The notes under the pieces are model-generated. The model was not told the origin of the DNA. It made no database searches and saw only the letters and a program-made list of their open reading frames with translations. Shown here in pieces: positions 1 to 9,949 of a DNA stretch of 64,000 nucleotides. A program made the translations under genes and the position numbers. Each line of letters opens with the position of its first letter. Within the stretch, counting starts at the first letter, position 1. Source of the DNA: Luteimicrobium album (GTDB taxonomy: Bacteria; Actinomycetota; Actinomycetes; Actinomycetales; Cellulomonadaceae); assembly GCF_030161555.1 (NCBI RefSeq), contig NZ_BSUK01000001.1, positions 4,092,001 to 4,156,000 on the forward strand. Direction: 5' to 3'.

Positions 1-420
1 GTCTTCCGCGTCGCACGGCTCGACGGCGTCGTCTGCATCACGGTGACCGGGCTCGTCTACGTGACGGTCCTGCGCGGGGTCGCCGACCTCACGACCGCCG
101 GCCAGGTGTCGAACGCTCTGCTCCACTACGTGTGCCCGCCGCTGTGCGTGCTCGTGTGGCTTCTGACGGGTCCCAGGCCGCGGATCGATGCCCGTACGCT
201 TGCGTGGACACCGGTGGCTCCGCTCGCGTGGGTGGCCTACACCTTCGTCCGTGGCGCCGTCGTCGGCTGGTACCCGTACCCGTTCCTCGACGTGACGCTG
301 CACGGCTACACCGGAGCGCTCACCGCGACGCTCGTCGTGGCGCTGCTCCTCCTCGCGCTCGCCGCGCTCGCCGGGTTCGTGGACCGCAAGCTCCCGCCCC
401 GACCCGGAGACGCCGCATGA
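1..420 (+). CDS. Pr6Pr family membrane protein, 5' partial
   Basis: The reading frame is open from the first base of the window, so the N-terminus lies outside. The visible 139 residues carry about four hydrophobic helices and the family-like stretch PLAWVAYTFVRGAVVGWYPYPFLDV, here spread over roughly residues 72-98. I recognise this as the Pr6Pr type of actinobacterial integral membrane protein, whose function is not established. The stop overlaps the next start (ATGA), so the two membrane-protein genes are probably co-transcribed. Confidence 0.8.
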   Translation, partial: VFRVARLDGVVCITVTGLVYVTVLRGVADLTTAGQVSNALLHYVCPPLCVLVWLLTGPRPRIDARTLAWTPVAPLAWVAYTFVRGAVVGWYPYPFLDVTLHGYTGALTATLVVALLLLALAALAGFVDRKLPPRPGDAA

Positions 421-833
421 CCCCCGAGCCGAGCCCCAGCACCTCGCCCCGAGCCGCAGCGCCGCCCTGGCGCCCGGCGGTCCTCGCCGCGCTGGCGGAC
501 GTCGTGTGGGTGGTCGCGTTCGCGGCGATCGGTCGCCGTTCGCACGACGAGCACGAAGGGATCGCAGGCGTCCTCGCGACGGCGTGGCCGTTCCTCGTGG
601 GCGTCGCGGTCGGCTGGCTGGTGGCCCGCGCGTGGCGCCGCCCGCTCGCCCTGTGGCCGACGGCCGTGGCCGTGTGGGCCGCGACCTGGGCCGTCGGCAT
701 GCTGCTGCGCCTCGCGACCGGCCAGGGCATCGCGCCGAGCTTCCAGGTCGTCGCCGCGGTGTTCCTCGGTCTGGGCCTGGTCGGGTGGCGCGCGCTCGCG
801 TGGGTGGTGGCCCGCCGCCGCCCGGCCCGCTAG
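417..833 (+). CDS. DUF3054 domain-containing membrane protein
   Basis: A 138-residue protein with a proline/serine-rich N-terminal tail of about 28 residues followed by four hydrophobic segments. The motifs IGRRSHDE, TAWPFLVG and APSFQVVA are characteristic of DUF3054, an actinobacterial four-helix membrane family with no assigned function. The ATG overlaps the upstream stop by four bases. The gene converges on rdgB with only three bases between the two stop codons. Confidence 0.85.
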   Translation: MTPEPSPSTSPRAAAPPWRPAVLAALADVVWVVAFAAIGRRSHDEHEGIAGVLATAWPFLVGVAVGWLVARAWRRPLALWPTAVAVWAATWAVGMLLRLATGQGIAPSFQVVAAVFLGLGLVGWRALAWVVARRRPAR

Positions 834-836
834 CGC

Positions 837-1472
837 CTAGCCGCGGGCCAGGACCCGAGCGACGTCGGGAGCGAGCGCCCGGAACGCGCGGCCCCGGTGG
901 CTGACGACGTTCTTCTCGGCGGGCGACAGCTCCGCCGTCGACCGGGTCTCGCCGTCGGGCCGGAAGACCGGGTCGTACCCGAACCCGCCGTCGCCGTGCC
1001 GTTCGCGCAGCAGGCTCCCCCGCAGCTCGCCGACCCGCACGACCTCCTCGCCGTCCGGCGTCACGAGCGCCGCCGCGCACACGAACGCGGCGCCGCGGTG
1101 GGCGTCGGGCACGTCGGCGACCTGGGCGAGCAGGAGGTCGAGGTTCGCGGCGTCGTCGCCGTGCCGGCCGCTCCAGCGCGCGGAGAACACGCCGGGCGCC
1201 CCGCCGAGCACGTCGACCGCGATCCCGGAGTCGTCCGCGACCGCGGGCAGACCCGTGAACGCGACGAGCGCGCGGGCCTTGATGAGGGCGTTCTCCTCGA
1301 ACGTCACGCCGTCCTCGACGGGCTCGGGCGCGCCGACGTCGCCCGCCCCGACGACCGTTGCGGGGTCGAGGGTCGCGAGCGCCGGGACCGCGTGCAAGAT
1401 GTCGCGCAGCTCGCCGACCTTGTGGGCGTTGTGGGTCGCGAGCACGAGGCGGGCGCCGCCGGGGACGCTCAT
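837..1472 (-). CDS. rdgB: Non-canonical purine NTP pyrophosphatase (RdgB/HAM1)
   Basis: A 211-residue cytoplasmic pyrophosphatase of the RdgB/HAM1 family, which hydrolyses dITP, XTP and related deaminated nucleotides to monophosphates so they are not built into DNA or RNA. The N-terminal ATHNAHKV loop, the [11 protein letters not shown] helix, the DDSGI motif and the C-terminal SHRGRA motif are all present, and the length is normal. The start overlaps the rph stop (ATGA), the common actinobacterial rph-rdgB pairing. Confidence 0.95.
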   Translation of the reverse strand: MSVPGGARLVLATHNAHKVGELRDILHAVPALATLDPATVVGAGDVGAPEPVEDGVTFEENALIKARALVAFTGLPAVADDSGIAVDVLGGAPGVFSARWSGRHGDDAANLDLLLAQVADVPDAHRGAAFVCAAALVTPDGEEVVRVGELRGSLLRERHGDGGFGYDPVFRPDGETRSTAELSPAEKNVVSHRGRAFRALAPDVARVLARG

Positions 1473-2260
1473 CGGTGGCCCTCCGGCTCGGCGGCGAGCG
1501 CGGCGCGCTGGAGCTGCGCGAGGGTCGCGTTGCCCGCGACGGCGAGGTCGAGGAGGGTGTCGAGCTCCGCGCGGTCGAAGGGCGCGTGCTCCGCGGTGCC
1601 CTGCACCTCGACGAACGTCCCGGACCCGGTGACGACGACGTTCATGTCGGTCTCGGCTCGCACGTCCTCCACGTAGGGCAGGTCGAGCATGGGGGTCCCG
1701 TCGATGATGCCGACGCTCACGGCCGAGACGGAGTCGGTGAGGACGGGCGTACCGGCGGGCACGAGGGTCGGCCGGATCAGCCCGGACCGCTGGCCCCACG
1801 CGACGGCGTCGGCGAGCGCCACGTAGGCGCCGGTGATGGCCGCGGTGCGGGTGCCGCCGTCGGCCTGGAGGACGTCGCAGTCGAGGACGATCGTGTTCTC
1901 GCCGAGCGCCTTGACGTCGACGACGGCGCGGAGGGACCGGCCGACGAGGCGCGAGATCTCGTGGGTGCGGCCGCCCACCCGGCCCTTGACCGACTCGCGG
2001 TCGCTGCGCGTGGACGTCGCGCGCGGCAGCATCGCGTACTCGGCGGTGACCCAGCCTTCGCCCGAGCCCTTCTTCCAGCGCGGGACACCCTCGGTGAACG
2101 ACGCCGCGCAGAGCACGCGGGTGCCGCCGAACTCGACGAGGACGCTCCCCTCGGCGGAGTCGAGCCAGCCGCGGGTGATGCGGACGGAGCGCAGCTCGTC
2201 GGTGCGGCGGCCGTCGGCCCGGAGCGCGGCGGTGGGGGACGTGGTGGTGTCGTTCGGCAT
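1469..2260 (-). CDS. rph: Ribonuclease PH
   Basis: A 263-residue phosphorolytic 3'-5' exoribonuclease that trims tRNA 3' ends. It carries the RNase PH features [34 protein letters not shown] and [19 protein letters not shown] (split here by position, residues ~35-145). The ATG at 2260 lies six bases behind a TAGGCT -10 element, so the transcript is probably leaderless and this start is preferred. It is translationally coupled to rdgB. Confidence 0.95.
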   Translation of the reverse strand: MPNDTTTSPTAALRADGRRTDELRSVRITRGWLDSAEGSVLVEFGGTRVLCAASFTEGVPRWKKGSGEGWVTAEYAMLPRATSTRSDRESVKGRVGGRTHEISRLVGRSLRAVVDVKALGENTIVLDCDVLQADGGTRTAAITGAYVALADAVAWGQRSGLIRPTLVPAGTPVLTDSVSAVSVGIIDGTPMLDLPYVEDVRAETDMNVVVTGSGTFVEVQGTAEHAPFDRAELDTLLDLAVAGNATLAQLQRAALAAEPEGHR

Positions 2261-2266
2261 GCCCTC

Positions 2267-2272
2267 AGCCTA
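2267..2272 (-). promoter_or_regulatory. -10 element of leaderless rph promoter
   Basis: Read on the minus strand, TAGGCT is followed by six bases and then the ATG of rph. A TANNNT box six or seven bases before the start codon is the usual actinobacterial leaderless arrangement. The same layout appears before murI, clpS, pncB and the DUF3039 gene. Confidence 0.6.
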
Positions 2273-2280
2273 GGTGCGGC

Positions 2281-3083
2281 TCAGAGCGTGTACGTCGCGC
2301 CGGGCGCCGCGAGCTCGACGGGGCCGGGGTAGGCCGACGCCGCCTCGGCGAGCGCGACCTGCGGGTCGTTCCACGCGGGCAGGTGCGTGAGCACGAGCCG
2401 TCGCACGGCGGCTGCCCGTGCAGCGCGGCCCGCCCGGTAGCCGGTCAGGTGGATGCCGTCGACGAGGTCGCGGCCCTCCTGGAACGCGGCCTCGCACAGG
2501 AACAGGTCGGCCCCGCGGGCCGCCTCGACGAGGCCCGCGCACGCGTCGGTGTCGCCCGAGTAGACCAGCGTGGCCTGCTCGCCGGGGCGCTCCGTCGACG
2601 GTCCGGTGACGCGGATCGCGTACGCCTCGACCGGGTGACGCACGGGCACGACCTCGACGACGAACGGCCCGACCCGGACCTGGCGCTCGGGCACCCAGGT
2701 CCGGAACGCGAACACGGACCGCAGGTCCTCGTCGTCATGCGAGCCGTAGGCCTCGGCGACGCGGGCCTCGGTCCCGGAGGGCCCCAGACGGCCAGCGGCC
2801 CGAGGCCGGGGTCGCGCACGACGCCGCGCCCGGGGTGGTACTTCCGGTAGACGTACAGCCCGCACAGGTCGGCGACGTGGTCCGGGTGCAGGTGGCTGAG
2901 GGCGACGGCGTCCACCTCGAACGGGTCGACGACGCGCTGCAGCGCCCCGAGCGACCCGTTGCCGAGGTCGAGGACGACGGTCCAGGTGTGCCCTGAGCCG
3001 TCCTCCGCCTGCACCGCGTACGACGACGCCGGGCCGTCCGGGCCGGCGAACGAGCCGGCGCAGCCCACGACGACGAGCCGCAT
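2281..3083 (-). CDS. MBL-fold metallohydrolase (RNase Z-like), frameshifted in this sequence
   Basis: The N-terminal part ([11 protein letters not shown], then ALSHLHPDHVADL, the HxHxDH zinc motif) and the C-terminal part (LVYSGDTD, HLTGYRAG, VLTHL) are in different frames. They join near 2779-2782, where one G appears to be missing from a GGG run (minus-strand reading VWGP to SGTEA). Together they make a complete metallo-beta-lactamase-fold hydrolase of about 267 residues, close to RNase Z/phosphodiesterase-type proteins. The substrate is unknown. The start overlaps the murI stop (TGATG). I read the shift as a sequencing error. Confidence 0.8.
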
Positions 3084-3886
3084 CAGACGGTCTCCACGGC
3101 GCGCACCTCGGGCCCGAGGAACCGGCGGGCGAGCCGCTCGAAGGTCTGGGCGCTGCCCGTCGAGACGAACCGGTGCTCCGGTGGCCCGGCGGCGGGCGAG
3201 CGTTCGAGGCCGTGCTCGACGAGCGTGTGGTACACGTCGCGCGCGGTCTCCTCCGCGGACGAGACGAGCGTGACGTCGTCGCCCATGACGTACGCGATGG
3301 CGCCCGCCAGGAGCGGGTAGTGGGTGCAGCCGAGCACGAGCGTGTCGACGCCGACGGCGCGCAGCGGGTCGAGGTACTCGTGCGCGATGTCGAGGACCTC
3401 GGGCCCCGACGTGACGCCCGCCTCGATGAGCTCCACGAACCGCGGGCACGCGCGCGACACGAGCGTGATGCCGGACGCGACCGCGAACGCGTCGTCGTAC
3501 GCCCGGGACTCGACGGTCGCCCGGGTGCCGATCACCCCGACGTGACCGGTCCGCGTCGTCGCGACCGCCCGCCGCGCGGCCGGCAGGATCACCTCGACCA
3601 CGGGAACGCCCCGGCGCACCGTGTAGCGCTCGCGGGCGTCGTGGAGCACCGCGGACGACGCGCTGTTGCACGCGATGACGAGCATCTTCACGCCCTCGTC
3701 GACGAGCTGGTCCATGATCGCGAGGGACAGGGCACGGACCGCGGCGAGCGGTTTGGGGCCGTACGGGCTGTTGGCGGTGTCACCGATGTAGTGCAGGGAC
3801 TCGTTCGGCAGCTGGTCGAGGATCGCTCGGGCCACGGTCAGTCCGCCGACACCGGAGTCGAAGATCCCGATGGGCGCGTCGTTCAC
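3083..3886 (-). CDS. murI: Glutamate racemase
   Basis: A 267-residue enzyme converting L-glutamate to D-glutamate for peptidoglycan synthesis. It has the expected DSGVGG motif (D10, S11) and the two catalytic cysteine regions, ACNSAS (C73) and GCTHYP (C187, H189). The GTG at 3886 sits six bases behind a TAGGCT box, supporting a leaderless transcript and this start. It heads a minus-strand unit with the MBL hydrolase. Confidence 0.95.
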   Translation of the reverse strand: MNDAPIGIFDSGVGGLTVARAILDQLPNESLHYIGDTANSPYGPKPLAAVRALSLAIMDQLVDEGVKMLVIACNSASSAVLHDARERYTVRRGVPVVEVILPAARRAVATTRTGHVGVIGTRATVESRAYDDAFAVASGITLVSRACPRFVELIEAGVTSGPEVLDIAHEYLDPLRAVGVDTLVLGCTHYPLLAGAIAYVMGDDVTLVSSAEETARDVYHTLVEHGLERSPAAGPPEHRFVSTGSAQTFERLARRFLGPEVRAVETV

Positions 3887-3892
3887 GGTCCG

Positions 3893-3898
3893 AGCCTA
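3893..3898 (-). promoter_or_regulatory. -10 element of leaderless murI promoter
   Basis: Minus-strand TAGGCT, then six bases, then the GTG start of murI; identical in hexamer and spacing to the rph promoter. Confidence 0.55.
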
Positions 3899-3943
3899 AC
3901 GGGGTGCCGGCCCCTGCCCGGCACCGGCACGCCCCCGAGGGGT

Positions 3944-5138
3944 TCAGTCGACCGAGCCGGCCCGCTCGAGCGCGCCCGCGCGCAGCCCGCGCAGCAGGGC
4001 CGTGCCGGCGCCGCGGAGCACCGCGCCGTCCGGGACGCCCGTCGGGACGACGCGCGTCCGCCAGGGCGACCCCGCGGCGACCCGCTCCTCGACGCGTACC
4101 GCGAGCGCGTCGCCGCCGGCCACCGCGGGCGGCCCCGCGAGCACCAGCAGGCCCGGGTCGAGCATCGCGAGGACCGGCGCGACGCACTCCGCGACCCGGC
4201 GCGCGAGGGCGTCGAGCACCCCGTCGTCCGCGAGGACGTCCGCGAGCGCCTCGCCCGGATCGACGTCCGGGCCGAGGTCGATCCCGTGCCGCCGGCCGAG
4301 CTCGAGGACCGCGGACACGCTCAGCAGGTGGTGCACGGTCGACGGTTCGACGGGGTCGACCGCCTCGAGCGCGGCCGGGGACCGCAGGTAGCCGATCTCC
4401 CCCGCCGCGCCCGCGGCGCCGCGCACGACGACGCCGCCCAGGTCGGTCGCGAGGCCCACCCCTGGCCCATCCAGAGGATGGTGAACGCGTCCTCGCCGCG
4501 GCCCGCGCCGTCCTCGCGCTCGGCGACCGCCGCGAGCTTCACGTCGTTGTCGAGCACGACGTCGCAGCCCAGGGCGTCCGCGAGCCGTCGCCGGACACCG
4601 GTGGCGGGCCACCGCGGGAAGTCCTCGGCGAAGCGCAGGGTGTCGTCCGCCTCGTCGACGGCCGCGGAGACGCCGACCACCGCGAGCCGTACGTGGTCCC
4701 GCGTCACGCCGGCCGCGTCGCACGCCCGGTCCACCAGCGCGACGAGCTCCTCGGGTCCCCCGTGCCCGCAGCTCCCGCGGGCCGGGTGCCGTCGACCGCA
4801 CGCGGGGCCTCGACGCGCGCCAGCTCGGTGCCCAGGACGTCGAGGACGACCGCCGCCAGCCGGTGCGCCCGCGCGTCGACGGCGACCCCGACGTTCCCGT
4901 CCGTGACCAGCCCGTACGCGACGGCGTCCGGGCCTCGCCCACCGGAGACCCGCGCAACCGGTCCGACGAGCCCGAGCGCCTCGAGCCGCTGGACGACCTG
5001 CGTCGCCGTCGGCTTCGACAACCCGCTCAGCTCCCCGATCCGCCCCCGTGTCAGCGGCCCGTGGGCGAACAGCAGCTCGAGGGCCCGGCGGTCGTTGAGC
5101 GTGCGCAGCAGCCCCGGCTTGCCCGGCTGCGGGCTCAT
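3944..5138 (-). CDS. ROK family transcriptional regulator, two frameshifts in this sequence
   Basis: The N-terminal winged helix-turn-helix (LNDRRALELLFAHGPLTRG, then IGELSGLSKPTATQVVQRL) is followed by an actin-like ROK domain (VLDNDVKLAAV; GAAGEIGYL). The protein is readable only across two shifts: near 4757-4761 (one base missing in a C5 run) and near 4459-4462 (C4 run). Repaired length is about 398 residues. No CxCGxxGC zinc motif is obvious at its usual place. The start at 5138 overlaps the DUF2017 stop. It may regulate sugar genes, but no target is visible nearby. Confidence 0.75.
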
Positions 5139-5808
5139 CCCGCGCGTCCGGTACCTGCAGGGGGCCGCCGGCGTAGGTCCGTGAGCATCGCGTCGACGAG
5201 CGACTCCTGGAGCCACCCGGCCGTCACGAACACCGCACCGAGGAACTGCCGGGGCGCGTCACCGCCCGCCGCGCCGTCGTCGGCCTCCGGCTCCGCGTCG
5301 CCGTTGGCGCCGGCCTCGATCTCCGCGTAGAGGCCCTCCGCGTCCTCGTCGGTCGTCACGCCCAGGCGCGACGCGAGGACCAGCCGCACGTCGGTGAGCG
5401 CCGCCGCGGTGTCCCGAGCCGCGTCCCGCGGCACCAGCAGGTCCGTGCGCTCGGCACGGACGTGGCGGCCCGTCGCAGCGGCGCGCGCCACCTCGTCGTC
5501 CAGGAGCCGCTCCGCGAACGCGAGCAGCCGCTTCGCCTTCGCGCCCGCGAGCTCGCCCTGCGTCAGCCGTCGGAACTCCGCCGACACGTCCGGGTCCGTC
5601 GACGCCTCCGGCAGCAGCCGCGCCAGCGCCGCGTCCCGGGGCGCGGGGGCGCGTCGGCCTCGAGCGTGCCCCACGGCGACCCGTCGGCGTCGGGCACGGC
5701 CTCCTGGAGCAGCTCGACGACGTCCCCCACCACGTGCGCGAGCACCACCCGCTCCGGCGTGTCGAGCTGGGCCACGTACCCCCGCCGCGTCGCCCTGAAC
5801 GGCTTCAC
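5135..5808 (-). CDS. DUF2017 family protein, frameshifted in this sequence
   Basis: Starts at a GTG overlapping the clpS stop and encodes [20 protein letters not shown], typical of DUF2017, a clpS-linked actinobacterial family of unknown role. The frame changes near 5644-5648 (one base missing in a G5 run on the plus strand). The remaining part, an acidic, helix-rich C-terminus with [11 protein letters not shown], follows in the next frame. Repaired length is about 224 residues. Confidence 0.75.
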
Positions 5809-6113
5809 GCGCCGTCCTTCTGGAGCGTCGCCCACAGGCCGAAGTCGTGCATGGCCTGCACGTCCACCTCCATGCGCTCGCGGCCCCCGTGCGAGACGAC
5901 CGCGCGGCCCTCGTGGTGGACCTGGAGCATGAGCTCGTTCGCGCGCGACGACGGGTAGCCGAAGTAGCTCTCGAACACGTACGTGACGTAGCTCATGAGG
6001 TTCACCGGGTCGTTCCAGACGACCGTCGACCAGGCGTCCGCGACCCGCAGCGCGGCGTCGTCGGGGCGCAGCTCCGCCTCCGGGACGGCCGCCGCGAGCG
6101 TGATGCTGTGCAC
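5805..6113 (-). CDS. clpS: ATP-dependent Clp protease adaptor ClpS
   Basis: A 102-residue adaptor that delivers N-degron substrates to the ClpC/ClpP machine. The ClpS core is clear: [20 protein letters not shown] and the later [14 protein letters not shown]. The GTG at 6113 lies six bases behind a TAGCAT box. clpS and the DUF2017 gene overlap and are presumably one transcript, divergent from pncB, the usual actinobacterial neighbourhood. Confidence 0.95.
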   Translation of the reverse strand: MHSITLAAAVPEAELRPDDAALRVADAWSTVVWNDPVNLMSYVTYVFESYFGYPSSRANELMLQVHHEGRAVVSHGGRERMEVDVQAMHDFGLWATLQKDGA

Positions 6114-6119
6114 ACCCCC

Positions 6120-6125
6120 ATGCTA
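6120..6125 (-). promoter_or_regulatory. -10 element of leaderless clpS promoter
   Basis: Minus-strand TAGCAT, six bases, then the GTG start of clpS. It lies in the 97-base divergent region shared with pncB. Confidence 0.5.
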
Positions 6126-6198
6126 GGGGCCGGGCCGACCCGCACGCCCCGGCCGTCCAGGAGCCACGGCCGCGCATGCCGCCCCCGCTCACGTGCCC

Positions 6199-6204
6199 TA
6201 GGTT
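6199..6204 (+). promoter_or_regulatory. -10 element of leaderless pncB promoter
   Basis: Plus-strand TAGGTT, then six bases (which include an in-frame GTG), then ATG at 6211. The spacing argues that 6211 is both the transcription and translation start. Confidence 0.5.
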
Positions 6205-6210
6205 GTGGTC

Positions 6211-7593
6211 ATGGCCACGCTCCCGGGGCTCAGCGACGTGCCCCGCCTCGTACCTGAGCCGACCAACGCCCCCGGTCGCACGTCGCTCCTCACCGACCGG
6301 TACGAGCTCACGATGCTCCAGGCGGCGCTCGCAGACGGGACCGCCGACCGCCACTGCGTGTTCGAGGTCTTCACGCGGCGCCTGCCGCCCGGCCGCCGGT
6401 ACGGCGTGCTCGCGGGCACCGGACGCGTGCTCGAGGCCCTCGGAGCGTTCCGGTTCGAGGCCGACGAGCTCGAGTGGCTGGGGCGTGAGCGCGTCGTCGA
6501 CGACCGGACGCTCGCGTTCCTCGCCGACTACCGCTTCACCGGAAGCATCACCGGGTACGCCGAGGGCGAGACGTACTTCCCCCAGTCCCCCGTGCTCGTG
6601 GTCGAGGGGACGTTCGCCGAGGCCGTGATCCTCGAGACCCTCGTGCTCTCGGTCCTCAACTACGACTCCGCGGTCGCAGCCGCGGCCTCCCGCATGACGA
6701 GCGCCGCCGTCGACCGGCCGTGCCTCGAGATGGGGGCGCGCCGCGCGCACGAGCAGGCCGCCGTGGCCGCGGCGCGCGCCGCCGTCATCGGGGGCTTCGC
6801 GGGCTCGTCCGACCTCGAGGCGGGACGCCGGTACGGGCTGCCCACGATCGGCACCGCCGCGCACGCGTTCACCCTCCTGCACGACGACGAACGGTCGGCC
6901 TTCGCGAGCCAGGTCGTCTCGCTCGGCAACGACACCACGCTGCTCGTCGACACCTACGACGTCCGCGAAGGCGTCGAGAACGCCGTCGCGGCAGCCGGGA
7001 CCGGTCTCGGGGCCGTGCGCCTCGACTCCGGCGACCTCATGGGGCTCGCCGTCGAGGTGCGCCGCCAGCTCGACGACCTCGGCGCGACCGGCACGAAGAT
7101 CGTCGTGACCTCCGACCTCGACGAGCACGCCATCGCGGCGCTCGCGTCGGCGCCCGTGGACACCTACGGCGTCGGGACGTCGCTCGTCACCGGGTCGGGC
7201 GCCCCCACGTGCGGGATGGTCTACAAGCTGGTCGCCCGCGAGGGACGCAGCGGGCTGCTGGAGCCGGTCGCGAAGGCGTCGACCCTCAAGACCTCGTCGG
7301 GCGGACGGAAGGTCGCGGCACGACGCCTCGACGGGGACGGCCGCGCGGTCGAGGAGCTCGTGGTCACGGGCGACGACCTCGCGCTGCGGTCCTGGGCCGT
7401 GCCCGACGACGCCCGGCCGCTGCACGTCCCGCTCGTCACCGACGGCGCCGTCGACACGCGGTGGACCGGCCCGAGCGGCGTCCAGGCGGCGGTACGCCGG
7501 CACGCCGAGTCGCGGGCCGAGCTGCCGCGGGGCGCCCGCCGGCTCTCGGCCGGAGACCCCGCCCTCGACACGGTCACCCTCCGCCTGCCGTGA
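6211..7593 (+). CDS. pncB: Nicotinate phosphoribosyltransferase
   Basis: A 460-residue enzyme joining nicotinate to PRPP to give nicotinate mononucleotide in NAD salvage. Recognised from the N-terminal LLTDRYELTMLQAAL, the central LETLVLSVLNYDSAV and MGARRAHE segments, and the RLDSGDL and KIVVTSDLDE motifs of the type II phosphoribosyltransferase barrel. ATG 6211 is chosen over GTG 6205 because of the leaderless -10 box. Divergent from clpS, as in many actinobacteria. Confidence 0.95.
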   Translation: MATLPGLSDVPRLVPEPTNAPGRTSLLTDRYELTMLQAALADGTADRHCVFEVFTRRLPPGRRYGVLAGTGRVLEALGAFRFEADELEWLGRERVVDDRTLAFLADYRFTGSITGYAEGETYFPQSPVLVVEGTFAEAVILETLVLSVLNYDSAVAAAASRMTSAAVDRPCLEMGARRAHEQAAVAAARAAVIGGFAGSSDLEAGRRYGLPTIGTAAHAFTLLHDDERSAFASQVVSLGNDTTLLVDTYDVREGVENAVAAAGTGLGAVRLDSGDLMGLAVEVRRQLDDLGATGTKIVVTSDLDEHAIAALASAPVDTYGVGTSLVTGSGAPTCGMVYKLVAREGRSGLLEPVAKASTLKTSSGGRKVAARRLDGDGRAVEELVVTGDDLALRSWAVPDDARPLHVPLVTDGAVDTRWTGPSGVQAAVRRHAESRAELPRGARRLSAGDPALDTVTLRLP

Positions 7594-7611
7594 GCGACGC
7601 TCTCCCGCGAG

Positions 7612-7655
7612 TTGTCAGAGCGCGGTGACTCTCGAGGCTCACCACGTTCTGACAG
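7612..7655. terminator. Imperfect inverted repeat between convergent pncB and helicase genes
   Basis: TGTCAGAGCGCGGTGA and TCACCACGTTCTGACA flank a ten-base loop. The arms pair with a few mismatches. It sits just between the two stop codons and probably ends transcription in both directions, although there is no T tract. Confidence 0.5.
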
Positions 7656-7673
7656 ACGACCGGGCACGGCGGC

Positions 7674-9563
7674 TCAGCGCTTGCCGACGAACCAGTTCCG
7701 GACCAGCTCGACGCGCGCCTCGAGCTGGTCGACGGTCGCGAGCGGCACCTCGGGTCCGCCGCAGCGGCGCCGCAGCTCGGTGTGCACGCTGCCGTGCGGC
7801 TGCCCGCTCTTGCGCGCCCACGCCGACACGAGCTTCTGCAGCTCCTTGCGCAGCTCGGCCGCCCGGCGGTGGTCGAACGCGGCGCGCTCGCGCGCCGCAG
7901 CCTCGGGGTCCGGTGCCGCCGCGCGCCCCGGCCTGACCGGCCTGCCGCTCGCGCAGCAGCGTCGTCACCTGGTCGGCGTCGAGCAGGCCCGGGAGCCCCA
8001 GGAAGTCGAGCTCCTCGGCGGACCCGACCTCGGCCCCCGTCCCGAACTCGCCGCCGTCGAACAGCACCCGGTCGAACGTGGCCTGCGCCTCGAGTGCCTT
8101 GAAGCTGGCCTCGAGCCCGTCCGGCCCGACGGCGTCCGGCGCGTCGCGCTGCTGGTTCGCCTCCGCGAGGAGACCGTCCTCGAGCCCGTTCTCGTCCTCG
8201 CCCGACGACGGCCGGTCGAGCGCGTGGTCGCGCTCGTCCTCGAGGGAGCCCGCGAGCGCGAGGAGCTGGGGCACGCTGGGCAGGAACACGGACGCCGTCT
8301 CGCCGCGGCGCCTGGCCCGGACGAACCGACCCACCGCCTGCGCGAAGAACAGGGGCGTCGCGGTGCTCGTCGCGTAGACCCCGACGGCCAGGCGCGGCAC
8401 GTCGACACCCTCCGAGACCATGCGGACCGCGACCATCCACCGCGAGTCCGAGGACGAGAACTCCTCGATCCGCGCGGACGCGCCGTCGTCGTCGGACAGC
8501 ACGACGGTAGGAGCCTGGCCCGTGATGCGACGCAGGTGCGCGCCGTACGCGCGGGCGTCGGACTGGTCGGTCGCGATGACCATCGCGCCCGCGTCGGGGA
8601 CCGCGCGGCGGACCTCCGTGAGGCGCGTGTCCGCCGCCTGGAGCACCGACGGGATCCACTCCCCTCGGGGTCGAGGGCCGTGCGCCAGGCCTGCGCGGTC
8701 ATGTCCTTGGTCAGGGCCTCGCCGAGCGTCGCCGCGACCTCGTCGCCCGCCCGCGTGCGCCAGCGCATCTGGCCCGAGTACGACAGGAAGATCACGGGCC
8801 GCACGACGTGGTCGCGCAGCGCCTCCCCGTACCCGTAGGTGTAGTCGGCACGCGAGCGCCGGACCCCGTCCGGTCCCTGCTCGTAGCGCACGAACGGGAT
8901 CGGCGCGGTGTCCGAGCGGAACGGGGTCCCCGTGAGCGCGAGGCGCCGCGACGCCCCGTCGAACGCGTCACGGACCGCGTCGCCCCAGCTCAGCGCGTCG
9001 CCGCCGTGGTGCACCTCGTCGAGGATCACGAGGGTCGGCGCCGCCTCCGTCCGCGCGCGGTGGAGCGCGGGCTTGCTCGCGACCTGCGCGTACGTGAGCG
9101 CGACGCCGTCGTAGTGCGCGCCGTGCCGGCCCTGGCTGTTCTTGAACGACGGGTCCAGGTGGATGCCCACCCGGGCCGCCGCGTCGGCCCACTGGTGCTT
9201 CAGGTGCTCGGTCGGCGCCACCACCGTGACGCGCCGGACCACCCGCTGCTCCAGGAGCTCGGTCGCGATCCGCAGCGCGAACGTCGTCTTGCCGGCGCCC
9301 GGGGTCGCGACCGCCAGGAAGTCGCGCGGCGACCGCTCGCGGTACAGCTCGAGCGCGGCGGCTTGCCAGGCGCGCAGCTTGCCCGCCGTGCCCCACGGGG
9401 CACGCCGGGGGTACGCCGGGCTCAGCTGCTCCGCGGCGAACGTCGACGCGGCCTGAGGGCCGGCAGGCGGGTGCGGCGCGAAGAGCGACGGCTGCTCGAC
9501 AGCGGAGCTGTCACGGGCGGGACGAGAGGACGGGCGGGTGCGGGAGCTCTCGTTCGCCGTCAC
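7674..9563 (-). CDS. DEAD/DEAH-type superfamily 2 helicase, two frameshifts in this sequence
   Basis: Starts at GTG 9563 (GTGA overlap with the DUF3039 stop). Helicase motifs appear in order: LAVATPGAGKTTFAL (Walker A), APTEHLKHQW, ILDEVHHGGD (DEVH box), ALTGTPFR, then VRMVSEGVDVPRL and FAQAVGRFVRAR (motif VI). The frame is lost near 8661-8664 (one base missing in a C4 run) and changes back near 7926-7929 (one extra base in a C4 run). The C-terminus ends LVRNWFVGKR at 7674. Repaired length is about 629 residues. The specific nucleic-acid substrate is unknown. Confidence 0.8.
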
Positions 9564-9919
9564 TTGCCGCCTCTGCCCCCAAAGAATCCCTTGCGCCCCG
9601 AGCCGCCCCCGGAGCCCTTGCCGTCACCGTCGCCGTCCTGCGGCTCGCGCAGACCCTCGTAGATCTCCTTGCAGACCGGGCAGACGGGGAACTTCGACGG
9701 GTCGCGTCCCGGCACCCAGACCTTGCCGCACAGCGCGATCACCGGAGCGCCCGTGACGGCCGACTCGAGGATCTTCTCCTTGCGCACGTAGTGCGCGAAC
9801 CGCTCGTGGTCGCCCGGCTCCGCGAGCTCGCGGGTCTCCTCCCGCTCCAGCACCGCCGTGGACGAACCGCCGGACGGGTCGTCGTACGCGGGCTGCGGGC
9901 TGGAGAGCGGTTCGGTCAT
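9560..9919 (-). CDS. DUF3039 domain-containing protein
   Basis: A 119-residue protein with the DUF3039 signature FAHYVRKEKILESAVTGAPVIALCGKVW (spread over residues ~40-69), the CPVCKEIYE zinc-knuckle-like motif and a glycine/lysine-rich tail. The family is common in actinobacteria and usually precedes this helicase; its function is unknown. The start is supported by a TAGGAT box seven bases upstream. Confidence 0.85.
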   Translation of the reverse strand: MTEPLSSPQPAYDDPSGGSSTAVLEREETRELAEPGDHERFAHYVRKEKILESAVTGAPVIALCGKVWVPGRDPSKFPVCPVCKEIYEGLREPQDGDGDGKGSGGGSGRKGFFGGRGGK

Positions 9920-9926
9920 GGTCTCG

Positions 9927-9932
9927 ATCCTA
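9927..9932 (-). promoter_or_regulatory. -10 element of leaderless promoter for the DUF3039-helicase unit
   Basis: Minus-strand TAGGAT, seven bases, then the ATG at 9919. Confidence 0.5.
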
Positions 9933-9949
9933 CGTCGGGGCGCCGACGC

